Shown here piece after piece: positions 41,098 through 49,871 of a stretch of 64,000 bases of DNA. The notes beneath the pieces are model-generated. The model was not told the origin of the DNA, ran no database searches, and saw nothing but the letters and a program-made list of their open reading frames with translations. The DNA is from an uncultured Prevotella sp. Its GTDB lineage: Bacteria > Bacteroidota > Bacteroidia > Bacteroidales > Bacteroidaceae. How positions within the stretch are numbered: position 1 is the stretch's first letter; each line of letters opens with the position of its first letter. The stretch is from positions 33,663 to 97,662 of the forward strand of contig ONYL01000002.1 in assembly GCA_900322035.1 (NCBI GenBank), given 5' to 3'. The position numbers and the translations under genes were made by a program.

Positions 41098-42669
41098 ATG
41101 AAACGATTATTTACTTTTCTCGCAGCTTCGGTAATGGCTGCGGCAGCTATGGCAGCAGACTACACCGACTCGCTCGCCATCTACATCAATGGGGCAACGA
41201 CACCCGTGACCACTCCAGCCACGATCTCCGTGAATCAGGCCAGCAATGGGACCTACACCTTCACGCTGAAAAACTTCACGCTCTCCATGGGCGGACAAAC
41301 GATGTACATCGGCAATGTACAGCTCGACAACGTGTACAGTTTCAACGGCACCAACGGCCGCACAATCCTTGCCGGTGGAAAAGACGTTGTCATCCAAAGC
41401 GGAGATGACGCCTCCAAGCAATGGATCGGCCCCATGATGGGCGAAGTTGAAGTGGCACTGAGAAGCTATCTGGTCGACAACCGCATCTATGCATATATGG
41501 ATATCGAAGTGGAGAGCATGAATATGGACATCCGCTGCGTGTTCGGCCGTGGCTTTAGCCTCATCAACGGTGGATTTGAGACCTATCACAAGGCCTCTGT
41601 GTCAATGGAAGGCAACACCGCCACGAGCGACGAGCCCGACGGCTGGCACAGCTTCATGAGTGCCAGCGGCGATCCCACCCTCGTCTATCTGGCCGGCTAT
41701 AACCCCCACACCTTCATCAGCAACTTGGTGCGCCCAGGAAGCAACGGCAAGCACTCGCTCATGCTGACCTCTGTGGATATGTGGATAGCCATCGCCAACG
41801 GCACCGTGACGACAGGCCGCATCAACACCGGCTCTATGACAGCCGCCGACCTTGCCAACCACGCTTGGCTCTCGCTCGACTCTACCGGCACAGATGCCAA
41901 GGGTGATCCTTTCTATCAGTATATGAACGGACGCCCCGACTCGCTCGCCCTCTGGGTGAAGTTCAAGCAGGGCACACCCAATGCCGACCATCCCTACGCC
42001 ACGGTGAGTGCCATTATCACCGACGGCACCTACTATCAGGACCCCAAGGGAGACGACCTATACAATGACAATGTCATGGCCGTGGCACGCAACAACCGGA
42101 TTGAGAGCAACAACAACGAGTGGCAGCGCATCAGCATCCCCTTCGACTACGCTTCCTACGACAACGCCACAGGGCGTGCCATCCTCGCCACCATCTCTAC
42201 CAACGCCGATCCGGGTGCGGGCAGCACCGACACGCTCTATGTCGACGACGCAGAGCTCATCTACAACAACTACGCGAAGAGCATCTCCTTCAATGGTGAG
42301 AAACGCGACCTGGTGTTTGATGAGGACAACGACTGCGAGGTCACCTTCAACGCACAAGGCAAGAAAGTGCTGCCGGGCGACATCCAGTTTGAGACTGCTC
42401 CCCACTCCGTCGTTATCGGTATTGTCGATGATGAGGATCCCTCATGCATCGACTATGTTGTGCTGAGCGACGACCTGAGCAGCTACTACACCATCGAGGT
42501 GACACTCACCGGTGCTGATCTCACAGCCGTGAAGCCTGTAAAGGGAACATCCTTCGTAGCCGCTCCTGCCGTCTACAACCTTAGCGGCCAGCGCGTCAGC
42601 TCAATGCAGGAAGGCCAAGTATACATCCTTCGCAATGCCGACGGAACGACGAAGAAAATCTTGAAGTGA
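41098..42669 (+). CDS. Secreted calycin-like/PCMD-like protein with C-terminal sorting-type tail
   Basis: A 523-residue protein with a signal peptide (residues 1-20, ending AMAAD). N-terminal about 20-150 reads like a calycin-like barrel (GTYTFTLKNFTLSMGGQTMY, IGNVQLDNV). The middle (about 160-395) has GGFETYHK, PDGWHSFMSASGD, LALWVKFKQG and DTLYVDDAELIYN, resembling PCMD-type carbohydrate-associated domains. The C-terminus reads VYNLSGQRVSSMQEGQVYIL and ends KKILK, the pattern of a type IX-like or cell-surface sorting tail. The TTG at 41089 is ignored in favour of ATG 41098. Third of a surface cluster after lgt; no enzyme activity is proposed. Confidence 0.75.
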   Translation: MKRLFTFLAASVMAAAAMAADYTDSLAIYINGATTPVTTPATISVNQASNGTYTFTLKNFTLSMGGQTMYIGNVQLDNVYSFNGTNGRTILAGGKDVVIQSGDDASKQWIGPMMGEVEVALRSYLVDNRIYAYMDIEVESMNMDIRCVFGRGFSLINGGFETYHKASVSMEGNTATSDEPDGWHSFMSASGDPTLVYLAGYNPHTFISNLVRPGSNGKHSLMLTSVDMWIAIANGTVTTGRINTGSMTAADLANHAWLSLDSTGTDAKGDPFYQYMNGRPDSLALWVKFKQGTPNADHPYATVSAIITDGTYYQDPKGDDLYNDNVMAVARNNRIESNNNEWQRISIPFDYASYDNATGRAILATISTNADPGAGSTDTLYVDDAELIYNNYAKSISFNGEKRDLVFDEDNDCEVTFNAQGKKVLPGDIQFETAPHSVVIGIVDDEDPSCIDYVVLSDDLSSYYTIEVTLTGADLTAVKPVKGTSFVAAPAVYNLSGQRVSSMQEGQVYILRNADGTTKKILK

Positions 42670-42745
42670 TTTTTTCACTTATTAATATCGCCAGAGGGCA
42701 CGACGTTGATACGCCGTGTCCTTTTTTTATGCGCTTAGCCATTCA

Positions 42746-42829
42746 GTGTGGCGAACGCCACGTGATCGTGTGGCGAAAGGCACGTGGTCGTGTGGCGAAA
42801 GGCACGCGGTCGTGTGGCGAACGCCGCAA
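42746..42829. repeat. 22-bp tandem array (d)
   Basis: Units start at 42746, 42768 and 42790, each exactly 22 bp (GTGTGGCGAAAGGCACGTGG type), and a partial one at 42812. Sequence differs from the other arrays but the period is identical. It follows the stop of the calycin-like gene by 77 bp. I see no credible gene in 42670-42991. Confidence 0.85.
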
Positions 42830-42902
42830 TACTCCGGCAAGCATTGCCGGCGGCCATGAGACGACTACTGGCAGCCGCCTTTTCCATGACCAACAATAAA
42901 GA

Positions 42903-42939
42903 TTTGAGGCTGGCTCTATGATATAGAACCAGCCTCAAA
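42903..42939 (-). terminator. Hairpin between convergent calycin-like and LplA-LipA genes
   Basis: An 11-bp perfect stem (42903-42913 with 42929-42939) extended by imperfect pairs. On the minus strand it is followed by TCTTTATTGTT. Probably the terminator of the LplA-LipA gene, perhaps bidirectional. Confidence 0.65.
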
Positions 42940-42991
42940 AGGAGAATCGTTTGAAAAAACGGAATGCACGGAACTGATGTCCGACTTGGAA

Positions 42992-44809
42992 TCAATCCAT
43001 ACCGGCCTTGTAGGAAGAACGCACAAGTGGCCCACTGACTGCGGAGCGGAACCCCATCTGCAACGCCTGATCGCGATACCACCTGAACTTGTAGGGAGCA
43101 ATATAAGCGGCAACGGGCAGATGGTGGGCCGTGGGTTGAAGATACTGACCGATGGTCACGCGGTCCACTCCACAGTCGCGAAGGTCGCGCAGCGTCTGAA
43201 GCACTTCTGCCTCAGTCTCGCCCAGTCCGAGCATCAGCCCGCTCTTGGCCACAAAGCCTTGTTCGTGAATATGCCTGAGCACATGCAGGCTGCCCTCATA
43301 AGTGGCAACACTGCGCACCACTGGAGTGAGCCGCCTCACGGTCTCAATGTTGTGGGCCACCACATCGGGACGACTGAGCAGCACAATGTCCATCAGATCG
43401 TCGCGTCCCTGGAAGTCGGGAAGGAGTACTTCTATCTTTGCGGGGCACAGCTGCCTCACGGCCTCCACAGTCTGCCTCCAATGCTCGGCGCCCATATCGG
43501 GAAGATCGTCGCGGTCGACCGATGTCAGCACCACATATTTCAGGTTCATCTCCTTCACCGACTCGGCCACGCGCTGCGGCTCATCGCCATCGAGAGGAAG
43601 CGGGCGCCCGCTCGGCGTGTTGCAGAAGCGGCAATGCCGGGTGCAGATGTTTCCGCCAATCATCAGTGTGGCTGTACCCAATCGCCAGCATTCGGCCCGG
43701 TTGGGGCAGAGTCCGCTCTCGCAGATGGTGTGCAGTCGGTTGGCATGGATGATCCCAGAGGTATTCTCGCTCTGCCTGTCGGAACTGAGATCAATCTTCA
43801 GCCAGTCGGGTTTCATCACGTGGGGCTTGCGCCCGAACAGCACACGCAGCAGTCCTTCGGTGGTCAGCCCGCTGATGATGTTGTTCAGGTCGAGCCCCTC
43901 CAAGGCCTTTTCAACCGCCTCGCGCGTGAAAGCTACATTGCGCAGACGGGGCAGCAGTTCCTCGTCGAGGTCGCCGGTGAGGAAATAGTCACCGAAGATA
44001 TCGATGTCGCGGATATGGTTGTCCTTGATTTCCATGCAGGCCTCAAGGGTACCCACACCATAAAGACGATGTTTCTTAGAGAGCTTGAAGAGCGGCTGTT
44101 TACCGTAGATGAAGTCTTCTGCGGCAAACGACGCCTGCAGTGCTCTGATTTCGGGCATCATGTCCTCCGTGATGGTGATGGTCTTGTCGCCACACATCGC
44201 CTGCCTGAAAGATGTCTTCAGTTCCTGCAGCGACATAGAGGTATAGCCGCCGATGTTTCCCACGTGTTGTCTGACGCTCTTCACGCCCTTGCTTTGCAAC
44301 TTTGCCTTGTCGGGCGTGATGACTTGCTCCAGCATACTGAGGTCGGAGTGGACAAGCAGCGTATTGTGCATCACGCTGCGCTCGCCTGTGCGGTAGAATG
44401 CGGCTCCCGAGACCTTCTTGCCGTCGAGAAGAATATCGTTGCGACCCGAGATGTTCACTGGCACGCCGATGCGGTGAAGAGCGTCGGCGGCCAGGTGCAT
44501 ACAGTTGGCAAACATCTTCTGGACGTTTGGCTCGCGGCAGATAAACGAAAACATGATGTTGCCCTCATCGGAGTAGACACAGCCACCTCCGCTCTTCCGG
44601 CGAGAGATAAAGACATCGTGCTTGCGGCAATAGTCGATGTTCACTTCGTTGCGAAGCAGCTGATTGCGCCCGAGAATCACAGTGGGCTTAGTCTGCCAGA
44701 TAAAGAAATAGTCGTCGTCGTGAAAATGTCGGGCTGCATAAGCCTCAACGGCAAAGTCGAAAGTGATCGGTGGCAGGGTGGTCTGCTCAGGTAATTCGAT
44801 GTAGGTCAT
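42992..44809 (-). CDS. lipA: Fused lipoate-protein ligase (LplA) and lipoyl synthase (LipA)
   Basis: A 605-residue fusion. Residues 1 to about 330 are lipoate-protein ligase: LGRNQ, RRKSGGGCVYSDEGN (70-84), SGRNDILLDGKKVSGAA with the catalytic Lys near 131-132, and the accessory C-terminal domain. Residues about 335-605 are lipoyl synthase: auxiliary cluster Cys363, 368, 374 (CESGLCPNRAEC), radical-SAM Cys389, 393, 396 (CTRHCRFC), and the C-terminal RSSY (597-600) that ligates the sacrificial cluster. All key residues of both halves are present. The fusion joins attachment of lipoate or octanoate to carrier proteins with sulfur insertion on the octanoyl group, so it could salvage octanoate/lipoate and finish it in one protein. 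The linker is short. Confidence 0.92.
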   Translation of the reverse strand: MTYIELPEQTTLPPITFDFAVEAYAARHFHDDDYFFIWQTKPTVILGRNQLLRNEVNIDYCRKHDVFISRRKSGGGCVYSDEGNIMFSFICREPNVQKMFANCMHLAADALHRIGVPVNISGRNDILLDGKKVSGAAFYRTGERSVMHNTLLVHSDLSMLEQVITPDKAKLQSKGVKSVRQHVGNIGGYTSMSLQELKTSFRQAMCGDKTITITEDMMPEIRALQASFAAEDFIYGKQPLFKLSKKHRLYGVGTLEACMEIKDNHIRDIDIFGDYFLTGDLDEELLPRLRNVAFTREAVEKALEGLDLNNIISGLTTEGLLRVLFGRKPHVMKPDWLKIDLSSDRQSENTSGIIHANRLHTICESGLCPNRAECWRLGTATLMIGGNICTRHCRFCNTPSGRPLPLDGDEPQRVAESVKEMNLKYVVLTSVDRDDLPDMGAEHWRQTVEAVRQLCPAKIEVLLPDFQGRDDLMDIVLLSRPDVVAHNIETVRRLTPVVRSVATYEGSLHVLRHIHEQGFVAKSGLMLGLGETEAEVLQTLRDLRDCGVDRVTIGQYLQPTAHHLPVAAYIAPYKFRWYRDQALQMGFRSAVSGPLVRSSYKAGMD

Positions 44810-45046
44810 AAGTGTGTTGTATTGAAAAATCCCAGTCTTGTGTCCCTTTGAAGAGGTGGAAGAGACTTCGGCCCAAATAGTATTCCAAAAAACTGGCCCT
44901 GAAAATCAGTTGATCAGCAATACCACTGCGGTTGTGTGAAACCTGTGGTGATCTTCCAATTTTCAGAACCAGCCTATATCGCCTTCCCCTCACTGACAAA
45001 GGGAACTGAGACCATTTATGGTCAATCTCATGATAACCGATGAATC

Positions 45047-46447
45047 TTACAGCACGACAGCCTTACCCTTGAAATGGGTCTTGATGTCGTGTTTGCCTTC
45101 CTTAACAGCAGCAAAGACGGTTGACGTGATGTTGAGCTGGTCGCCGTCGAGCGTCATGCTGGCGTTGCCGCCGTTGGCGTTGGGCGTATCGCCGCTTACG
45201 CTTTCCTTGTCATAGGTCTCGCTGTTGTAGGTGATAATCAGCGACTCTCCGGTGCCGTCGTTGGTGAAGGGCACGATGTCACCCTGTGCCTCCGATTTCA
45301 GAATCTTCAAGCTCAAGTCGGCACGGGCCGTGTCGTTGGCTGTCGCATCCGCGTCGTTGAAGAAATAGACGTTGTAGTAGTCGCCCTCCGAGACCACGAT
45401 AGCCTTATTGAGCGGTGTGGTCTTCTGATTGACCACAATGGCATTGGGCTTTTCTGTGGCCGCGTCGGTGGGTACTCCGTCGTAGTAAGCCTTCAGACTG
45501 TGTGTGCCTCCAAGTCCGGTGACGTCGATTGTAGCGACATATCCCTCATCCTTGGCCTTCACCGAGAGCGAGCCGATGGCATCTCCGGCATTGCCCTGGG
45601 AGATTTCAGACTGCTCATTGTTGAGGTTGTCGACCAGGATAAGGCTGTAAGGCTCCTGGCCCTGCACATCGATCGTGCGGCCGTCGAGCGCCTCTTGTGG
45701 CACGTTCACTGCGGCGTAATAGTATGCATTCTCCAGTTCTTCAACAGTTTCCACATCACCCGTGGAGAGATAGAGCGTCACGCTGCCGTCGTCCTCATGC
45801 TTCACGAAAGCCTTGCGCACGCTGGTGCTGGTGCCGTCGATGGTGAAATAGTTGTCACTGGGGGCCTGGTAGGTAAAGTTGCCCGCATAATCCACCTTGA
45901 AGTCCTTGGCATCCACATCGGGATTGCCCTGGAAATTCATCTTCACGGTCATCTTGCCGTTAAGCGTGTCGGCCTTGATAGTGGCACTTAGGAAGGAGGC
46001 CTTCCAGTCGTTCACGTCATCGCTGGCGCCATAAATAGGCTCACCGCCTTCGAGATAGTAGGCATAGACGGGATTCTCTGCATAGTCGACAGTCTCAAAG
46101 TTGATGTCGGTGCCGAAGAGGGCATCGGGCATGGCGATGAGGACAATGTCGCCCGAGTAACTGGTCAGGAAGTCGGTGAGGTGGTCGGCATTGGAAAGGC
46201 AAATGTAGGTGATGCCCCCGTCGGAATAGAGCAGCGCAGAATTGAGGACGATCTCCTGGCCGTTGACGTTGGCCATGTTGGTCTGACCCTATTGGGGAGC
46301 TTTGAAGGTGATGCGGTCTACGTCCTTGCCGACGACAAGTTTCTGGGTCACTACACCGTTTTTCATCACGTAGAGGGTATCCTGTGCGAAAGCGTGGCCA
46401 ACGGTCATGCAGAGCATCAGGAGCAGAAGGAGAATATTTTTCTTCAT
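45047..46447 (-). pseudogene. Secreted three-repeat protein interrupted by an in-frame TAG
   Basis: One minus-strand frame runs from an ATG at 46447 to 45047 (467 codons) with a single stop, TAG, at 46289-46291. The 52 residues before it are a signal peptide (MKKNILLLLLMLCMTVGHAF then AQ) and a strand-rich start, DTLYVMKNGVVTQKLVVGKD. The 409-codon part after it is intact but has no signal peptide of its own and no ribosome-binding site at 46276. It contains three related blocks of about 120 residues (near KADTLNGKMTVKMNFQGN, SVKAKDEGYVATIDVTGLGG and ASMTLDGDQLNITSTVFAAV). I do not recognise the family. Pseudogene, sequencing error or readthrough are all possible. Confidence 0.65.
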
Positions 46448-46477
46448 AATCGTAAATAAATGATAATGGATGTGAGG

Positions 46478-46960
46478 TTAGCGTTTTAACATTTTGATTG
46501 TTTTCTTACCGGCTTTGATGATATACGTACCGTTTTGCCACTGAGAGGCGTCAACGTAGGCCTTGCCGTTGGAGGCCTGAGCATGTGCGACGCGTTCGCC
46601 GCCGAGCGTGTAGACATCGAGATAATCGCCTTCGGCAAGGTTTTCAGCTGTAAACGTGTAGCCGTCCGAGCGGATAACGGGAGCAAGCCGATCGGTTTGG
46701 GCCTGATGGATACCGGTTGACGAGCCAAACGAGAGATAGTCTATATCGGCAAATTGCAGGGTGTAGAGCGTTTTCTCTGTGCCCGCTTCGGTCACGGTCA
46801 TCTTGCCATTGGCAAGGTCGATGCCGTCGATGTCACCCGTGTTGATCACATGCGAGGTGCCGTCGAGCATCAGTATTTGGAGCGTGGTATCGCCTCCGGT
46901 CTGTGCCGACATCGACATCGCAGTCATCAGCATTAGGGCTGCTAAAGTGATTTTTTTCAT
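46478..46960 (-). CDS. Small secreted protein with C-terminal sorting-like tail
   Basis: A 160-residue exported protein. The ATG at 46960 gives a signal peptide (MKKITLAALMLMTAMSMSAQ); the longer frame to 47047 lacks one at its start. A short strand-rich head (TLQILMLDGTSHVINTGDID, LYTLQFADIDYLSF) is of the kind found before secreted Bacteroidota domains, and the C-terminus (DYLDVYTLGGERVAHAQ, YIIKAGKKTIKMLKR) fits a type IX/Por-like sorting pattern. Upstream of the interrupted gene in the same direction (30 bp gap), so probably one operon. Function unknown. Confidence 0.7.
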   Translation of the reverse strand: MKKITLAALMLMTAMSMSAQTGGDTTLQILMLDGTSHVINTGDIDGIDLANGKMTVTEAGTEKTLYTLQFADIDYLSFGSSTGIHQAQTDRLAPVIRSDGYTFTAENLAEGDYLDVYTLGGERVAHAQASNGKAYVDASQWQNGTYIIKAGKKTIKMLKR

Positions 46961-47084
46961 AAATAATAATAAGTGTTTAATAAGATTATCCGACAAATTG
47001 TACCTTTGCAACTGGTTATGCGAAAGATGTTCCACGTTGGACTTCATCTTGCTTGTTTTCTGTTCATTTTGTTAGCATGGGTTG

Positions 47085-47116
47085 CAAATTTAGGAAAAAC
47101 ATTTCAAATATGCAAA
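47085..47116 (-). promoter_or_regulatory. Consensus promoter of the small secreted-protein operon
   Basis: Minus strand: -33 TTTG (47113-47116), 20-bp spacer, -7 TAAATTTG (47085-47092). Start predicted near 47078, giving a leader of about 118 nt to the ATG at 46960, which also covers the longer frame. Confidence 0.75.
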
Positions 47117-47172
47117 TGTTTTCCCTCTCAATATAAGGGATAGCGCGATTTAGCATATTTCTGAAGAAAACA

Positions 47173-47204
47173 GACACGTGTCCGCGATGTGCGGGGCACG
47201 TGTC
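47173..47204 (-). terminator. Terminator-like hairpin past pdxT
   Basis: GACACGTG/CACGTGTC arms (47173-47180 with 47197-47204) with extra CGC/GCG pairs; minus-strand tail TGTTTTCTTC. About 75 bp past the pdxT stop. Confidence 0.6.
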
Positions 47205-47277
47205 CGACAATGAAAATATTGGAAATAGAAGTAGGTTGAAGTGATGGCTTCCCCCTACTTCCGGCTACTCTATCTGA

Positions 47278-47850
47278 TCAAGATTGAGCAATCATACTCA
47301 GGAAAAAGGCATGAACAGCGGTGGAGTCGTTGAGTTCGGGATGAAAGGAGGTGACGAGCTGGTTGGCTTGGCGGGCGGCCACGATGTGACCATCCACTTG
47401 AGCGAGGATGTCCACGCCTTCACCCACGCTATTTATATAAGGAGCACGGATGAAAGTCATTGGAACCGCGTCGCCCACCCCCCTCATCGGGGCAGTGGTG
47501 AAGAAGCTGCCCAACTGACGCCCGTAGGCATTCCGCCTCACGTTGATGTCCATTGTGGATATGCGTTCGAAGTTCTCGCCCTCCACGCCCTTCGCCAACA
47601 GGATCAGTCCGGCGCAGGTGCCAAACACAGGCAGTCCATCGGTAATGGCCTCACGGATGGGCCGAAGCAATCCCATGTCGCGGAGCAACTTCAGTTGGGT
47701 AGTGCTCTCGCCACCCGGAATGATGAGTCCGTCCTTGGGCTGCTGCCAGTCGCTGAGCTGTCTCACCTCGAAACTCTCTACCCCGAGGCGCCTCAGCATA
47801 TTTTCATGTTCAATGAAAGCTCCCTGCAGAGCCAATACTGCAATTCTCAT
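47278..47850 (-). CDS. pdxT: Pyridoxal 5'-phosphate synthase glutaminase subunit
   Basis: A 190-residue class I glutaminase that supplies ammonia to PdxS. Motifs: GGESTT (46-51), nucleophile Cys79 in [12 protein letters not shown], and the His-Glu pair in SFHPEL near residue 170. Length is normal. The start codon overlaps the end of pdxS by 4 bp. The two subunits form the 12:12 PLP synthase complex for de novo vitamin B6 by the DXP-independent route. Confidence 0.97.
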   Translation of the reverse strand: MRIAVLALQGAFIEHENMLRRLGVESFEVRQLSDWQQPKDGLIIPGGESTTQLKLLRDMGLLRPIREAITDGLPVFGTCAGLILLAKGVEGENFERISTMDINVRRNAYGRQLGSFFTTAPMRGVGDAVPMTFIRAPYINSVGEGVDILAQVDGHIVAARQANQLVTSFHPELNDSTAVHAFFLSMIAQS

Positions 47851-48722
47851 TTGCCACGTTCCGCCATGAGGACTTTGATTTCCTGTTCATTGATACCCAC
47901 CATAGCCTCACCGAGATCCTCGCTCACTTCGGCCAGTTTCTTCGGATCGTTATAGTTGGTCACGGCCTGCACGATGGCTGCCGCGCGCTTTGCGGGATTG
48001 CCACTCTTGAAGATGCCGCTGCCCACAAACACGCCCTCTGCGCCAAGCTGCATCATCAGCGCCGCGTCGGCTGGAGTTGCCACTCCGCCCGCTGCGAAGT
48101 TCACCACGGGCAACTTGCCGTGATCGTGTACGTATTTCACCAGGTCGTAGGGCACTTGCAATTGTTTGGCAGCCTCGTAGAGCTCATCCTCACGTTTGGC
48201 TACAAGCGCACGGATCTCGCTCTGCATCAAGCGCATGTGGCTCACGGCCTGCACAACGTCGCCCGTTCCCGGCTCACCCTTGGTGCGAATCATCGTAGCC
48301 CCCTCAGCGATACGGCGCAGCGCCTCGCCGAGATTGCGTGCGCCACAGACGAAGGGCACGTCGAATTGAGTCTTGTCGATATGGAAGACATCATCAGCAG
48401 GCGACAACACTTCGCTCTCATCAATATAATCAATGTTGATGGCTTGCAAAATCTGGGCCTCCACAAAGTGGCCGATGCGGCACTTGGCCATCACGGGAAT
48501 GGAAACTGCGGCCTGAATGCCCTTGATCATTTTGGGGTCGCTCATACGCGACACACCGCCGGCGGCGCGAATATCGGCAGGAATGCGTTCCAAAGCCATC
48601 ACGGCGCATGCACCGGCCTGTTCGGCGATGCGGGCCTGTTCGGGTGTCGTCACGTCCATAATCACTCCGCCTTTGAGCATTTGGGCCAAGTTGCGGTTGA
48701 GTTCTTGTCTTTCTTTAGTCAT
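47847..48722 (-). CDS. pdxS: Pyridoxal 5'-phosphate synthase lyase subunit
   Basis: A 291-residue TIM-barrel enzyme that builds PLP from ribose 5-phosphate, glyceraldehyde 3-phosphate and ammonia. It opens [19 protein letters not shown]; Lys80 in [10 protein letters not shown] forms the covalent intermediate, and [20 protein letters not shown] plus [19 protein letters not shown] are standard for the family. Three bp separate it from the upstream kinase-AraC fusion and it overlaps pdxT by 4 bp, so the three genes are one tightly coupled operon. Confidence 0.97.
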   Translation of the reverse strand: MTKERQELNRNLAQMLKGGVIMDVTTPEQARIAEQAGACAVMALERIPADIRAAGGVSRMSDPKMIKGIQAAVSIPVMAKCRIGHFVEAQILQAINIDYIDESEVLSPADDVFHIDKTQFDVPFVCGARNLGEALRRIAEGATMIRTKGEPGTGDVVQAVSHMRLMQSEIRALVAKREDELYEAAKQLQVPYDLVKYVHDHGKLPVVNFAAGGVATPADAALMMQLGAEGVFVGSGIFKSGNPAKRAAAIVQAVTNYNDPKKLAEVSEDLGEAMVGINEQEIKVLMAERGK

Positions 48723-48725
48723 GAT

Positions 48726-49673
48726 TTAAGTGGTTTGTAGGGTCCTCCGGCGATAGTCGCTCGGTGAAAGACCAGTTTGTTTTTTATAAAATTTCGAGAA
48801 ATGGGCTTGCGAGGAGAAACCGTGATCGGCGGCAATCTCTTGCAAAGGTTTGTCGCTCTGCCGCAGTTCTGTGGCGATGGACTCGGTAACTTGCCGGTCG
48901 ATGATGTTCTTTGGCGACTTACCGCTCACTCTGTGGCACACTTGGGCCAAGTAGGTAGCCGTGACGTTGAGGCAATCGGCATAGAAAGCCACGTCGCTGT
49001 TGGTGCGGAAGTGATTGTCAACGAGGGTCAGAAAACGGTTGAAAAGCTTTGTACCAACCCCCTGCGGCCCGGCTTTGGGCTGCATCCCACGGACCACGAA
49101 TTCGCGCGCCTTGCGTTCGGCAGTGCTCATATCATCACCGAGCGCCACAAAAGCGGCAACGGCTGAGGAGAAGGCGTTCTGCTGACCATGAAGCGCGGCA
49201 TCGTCGACAAAGTGGACATTGGGCAAGACTTCCTCACCAAGAATATCCCGCGCCTCACTGCGCCTGACAACGACAAACGAGCACAGAGGCAACAGTTGCT
49301 GGCGGATCTGAGCCAACACGTCGGGCGCCAAGAGCAGGTCGCCGTTGGCCGACCGCAGAATGGAGTCGTAGACAACGAAGAGCGGCTTGTACTTCACGAT
49401 CAAGTCGACGATGACCTGAAGGACATCCGTGCGGCGTATCATTCCGATTTTCACCACTTGAGGCTCCACGTCGTTGACCACGGCCTCCACCTGTCCGCGT
49501 ACTGTGGCGGCAGGCAGGTCGTAGAAGCTCTGAATGCCGATGGTGTTCTGCATAGTGATGGAGGTGATGGCCGACACTGCATAAGCCCCGAGGGAGGCAA
49601 TGGTGCGAATGTCGGCCTGCACACCCGAGATTCCCGAGCTGTCAGAACCTGTTATGGTAAGTATTGTTTTCAT
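48726..49673 (-). CDS. ThiD/PdxK-like kinase domain fused to an AraC-type regulator
   Basis: A 315-residue fusion, first gene of the pdxS-pdxT operon. Residues 1 to about 205 are a ribokinase-fold domain of the ThiD/PdxK type (ILTITGSDSSGISGVQADIR, then ITSITMQNTIGIQ, FVVYDSILRSANGDLLL). The anion-hole/catalytic loop expected as GTGCT reads GQQNA (163-167), and the TPN motif reads VRRS (136-139), so kinase activity is doubtful. Residues about 218-312 are a complete AraC domain: first helix-turn-helix NVTATYLAQVCHRVSG, second LQEIAADHGFSSQAHFSKFY, then GLSPSDYRR. Most simply, a regulator that senses a B6 vitamer or HMP with a retired kinase. The ATG at 49673 is chosen because it begins the kinase strand; the frame extends to 49733 but crosses the promoter. 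Confidence 0.88.
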   Translation of the reverse strand: MKTILTITGSDSSGISGVQADIRTIASLGAYAVSAITSITMQNTIGIQSFYDLPAATVRGQVEAVVNDVEPQVVKIGMIRRTDVLQVIVDLIVKYKPLFVVYDSILRSANGDLLLAPDVLAQIRQQLLPLCSFVVVRRSEARDILGEEVLPNVHFVDDAALHGQQNAFSSAVAAFVALGDDMSTAERKAREFVVRGMQPKAGPQGVGTKLFNRFLTLVDNHFRTNSDVAFYADCLNVTATYLAQVCHRVSGKSPKNIIDRQVTESIATELRQSDKPLQEIAADHGFSSQAHFSKFYKKQTGLSPSDYRRRTLQTT

Positions 49674-49681
49674 TCTGCTTG

Positions 49682-49712
49682 CAAAGTAAGGGAATTCTTT
49701 TGAACAAACAAA
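49682..49712 (-). promoter_or_regulatory. Promoter of the pdx operon, next to the start codon
   Basis: Minus strand: -33 TTTG (49709-49712), 19-bp spacer, -7 TTACTTTG (49682-49689, one mismatch to TAnnTTTG). The box ends 8 nt before the ATG, so the leader would be only a few nucleotides. Confidence 0.5.
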
Positions 49713-49820
49713 AAATAGTTTGCAAAAAGACAAATAAAACGAAAGTTTGTATAAAGCGCTGGAGATAAGCTACAGAAAGAATGATAAAGAATAGCGGAGA
49801 TTAAAAAAATAGTGATTAAT

Positions 49821-49851
49821 TTTGTCGCAAAGGAAAATAATCGTATCTTTG
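49821..49851 (+). promoter_or_regulatory. Consensus promoter of tRNA-Arg
   Basis: -33 TTTG (49821-49824), 19-bp spacer, -7 TATCTTTG (49844-49851). The mature tRNA begins 21 bp downstream. Confidence 0.75.
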
Positions 49852-49871
49852 CACTATTAAAAACCTTACAG

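Noticed and set aside
42666-42899. 77-residue ORF across array (d)
   Set aside because: Mostly repeat translation with Arg/Gly-rich low-complexity sequence, and no upstream signals.
42977-44794. 605-codon open frame antisense to the LplA-LipA fusion
   Set aside because: Same length as the real gene on the other strand because stop codons are depleted by codon bias; the product has no domain and crosses the terminator hairpin.
47001-47008. Plus-strand TACCTTTG as a promoter
   Set aside because: No -33 element and no gene downstream on that strand; likely chance or at most an antisense start.
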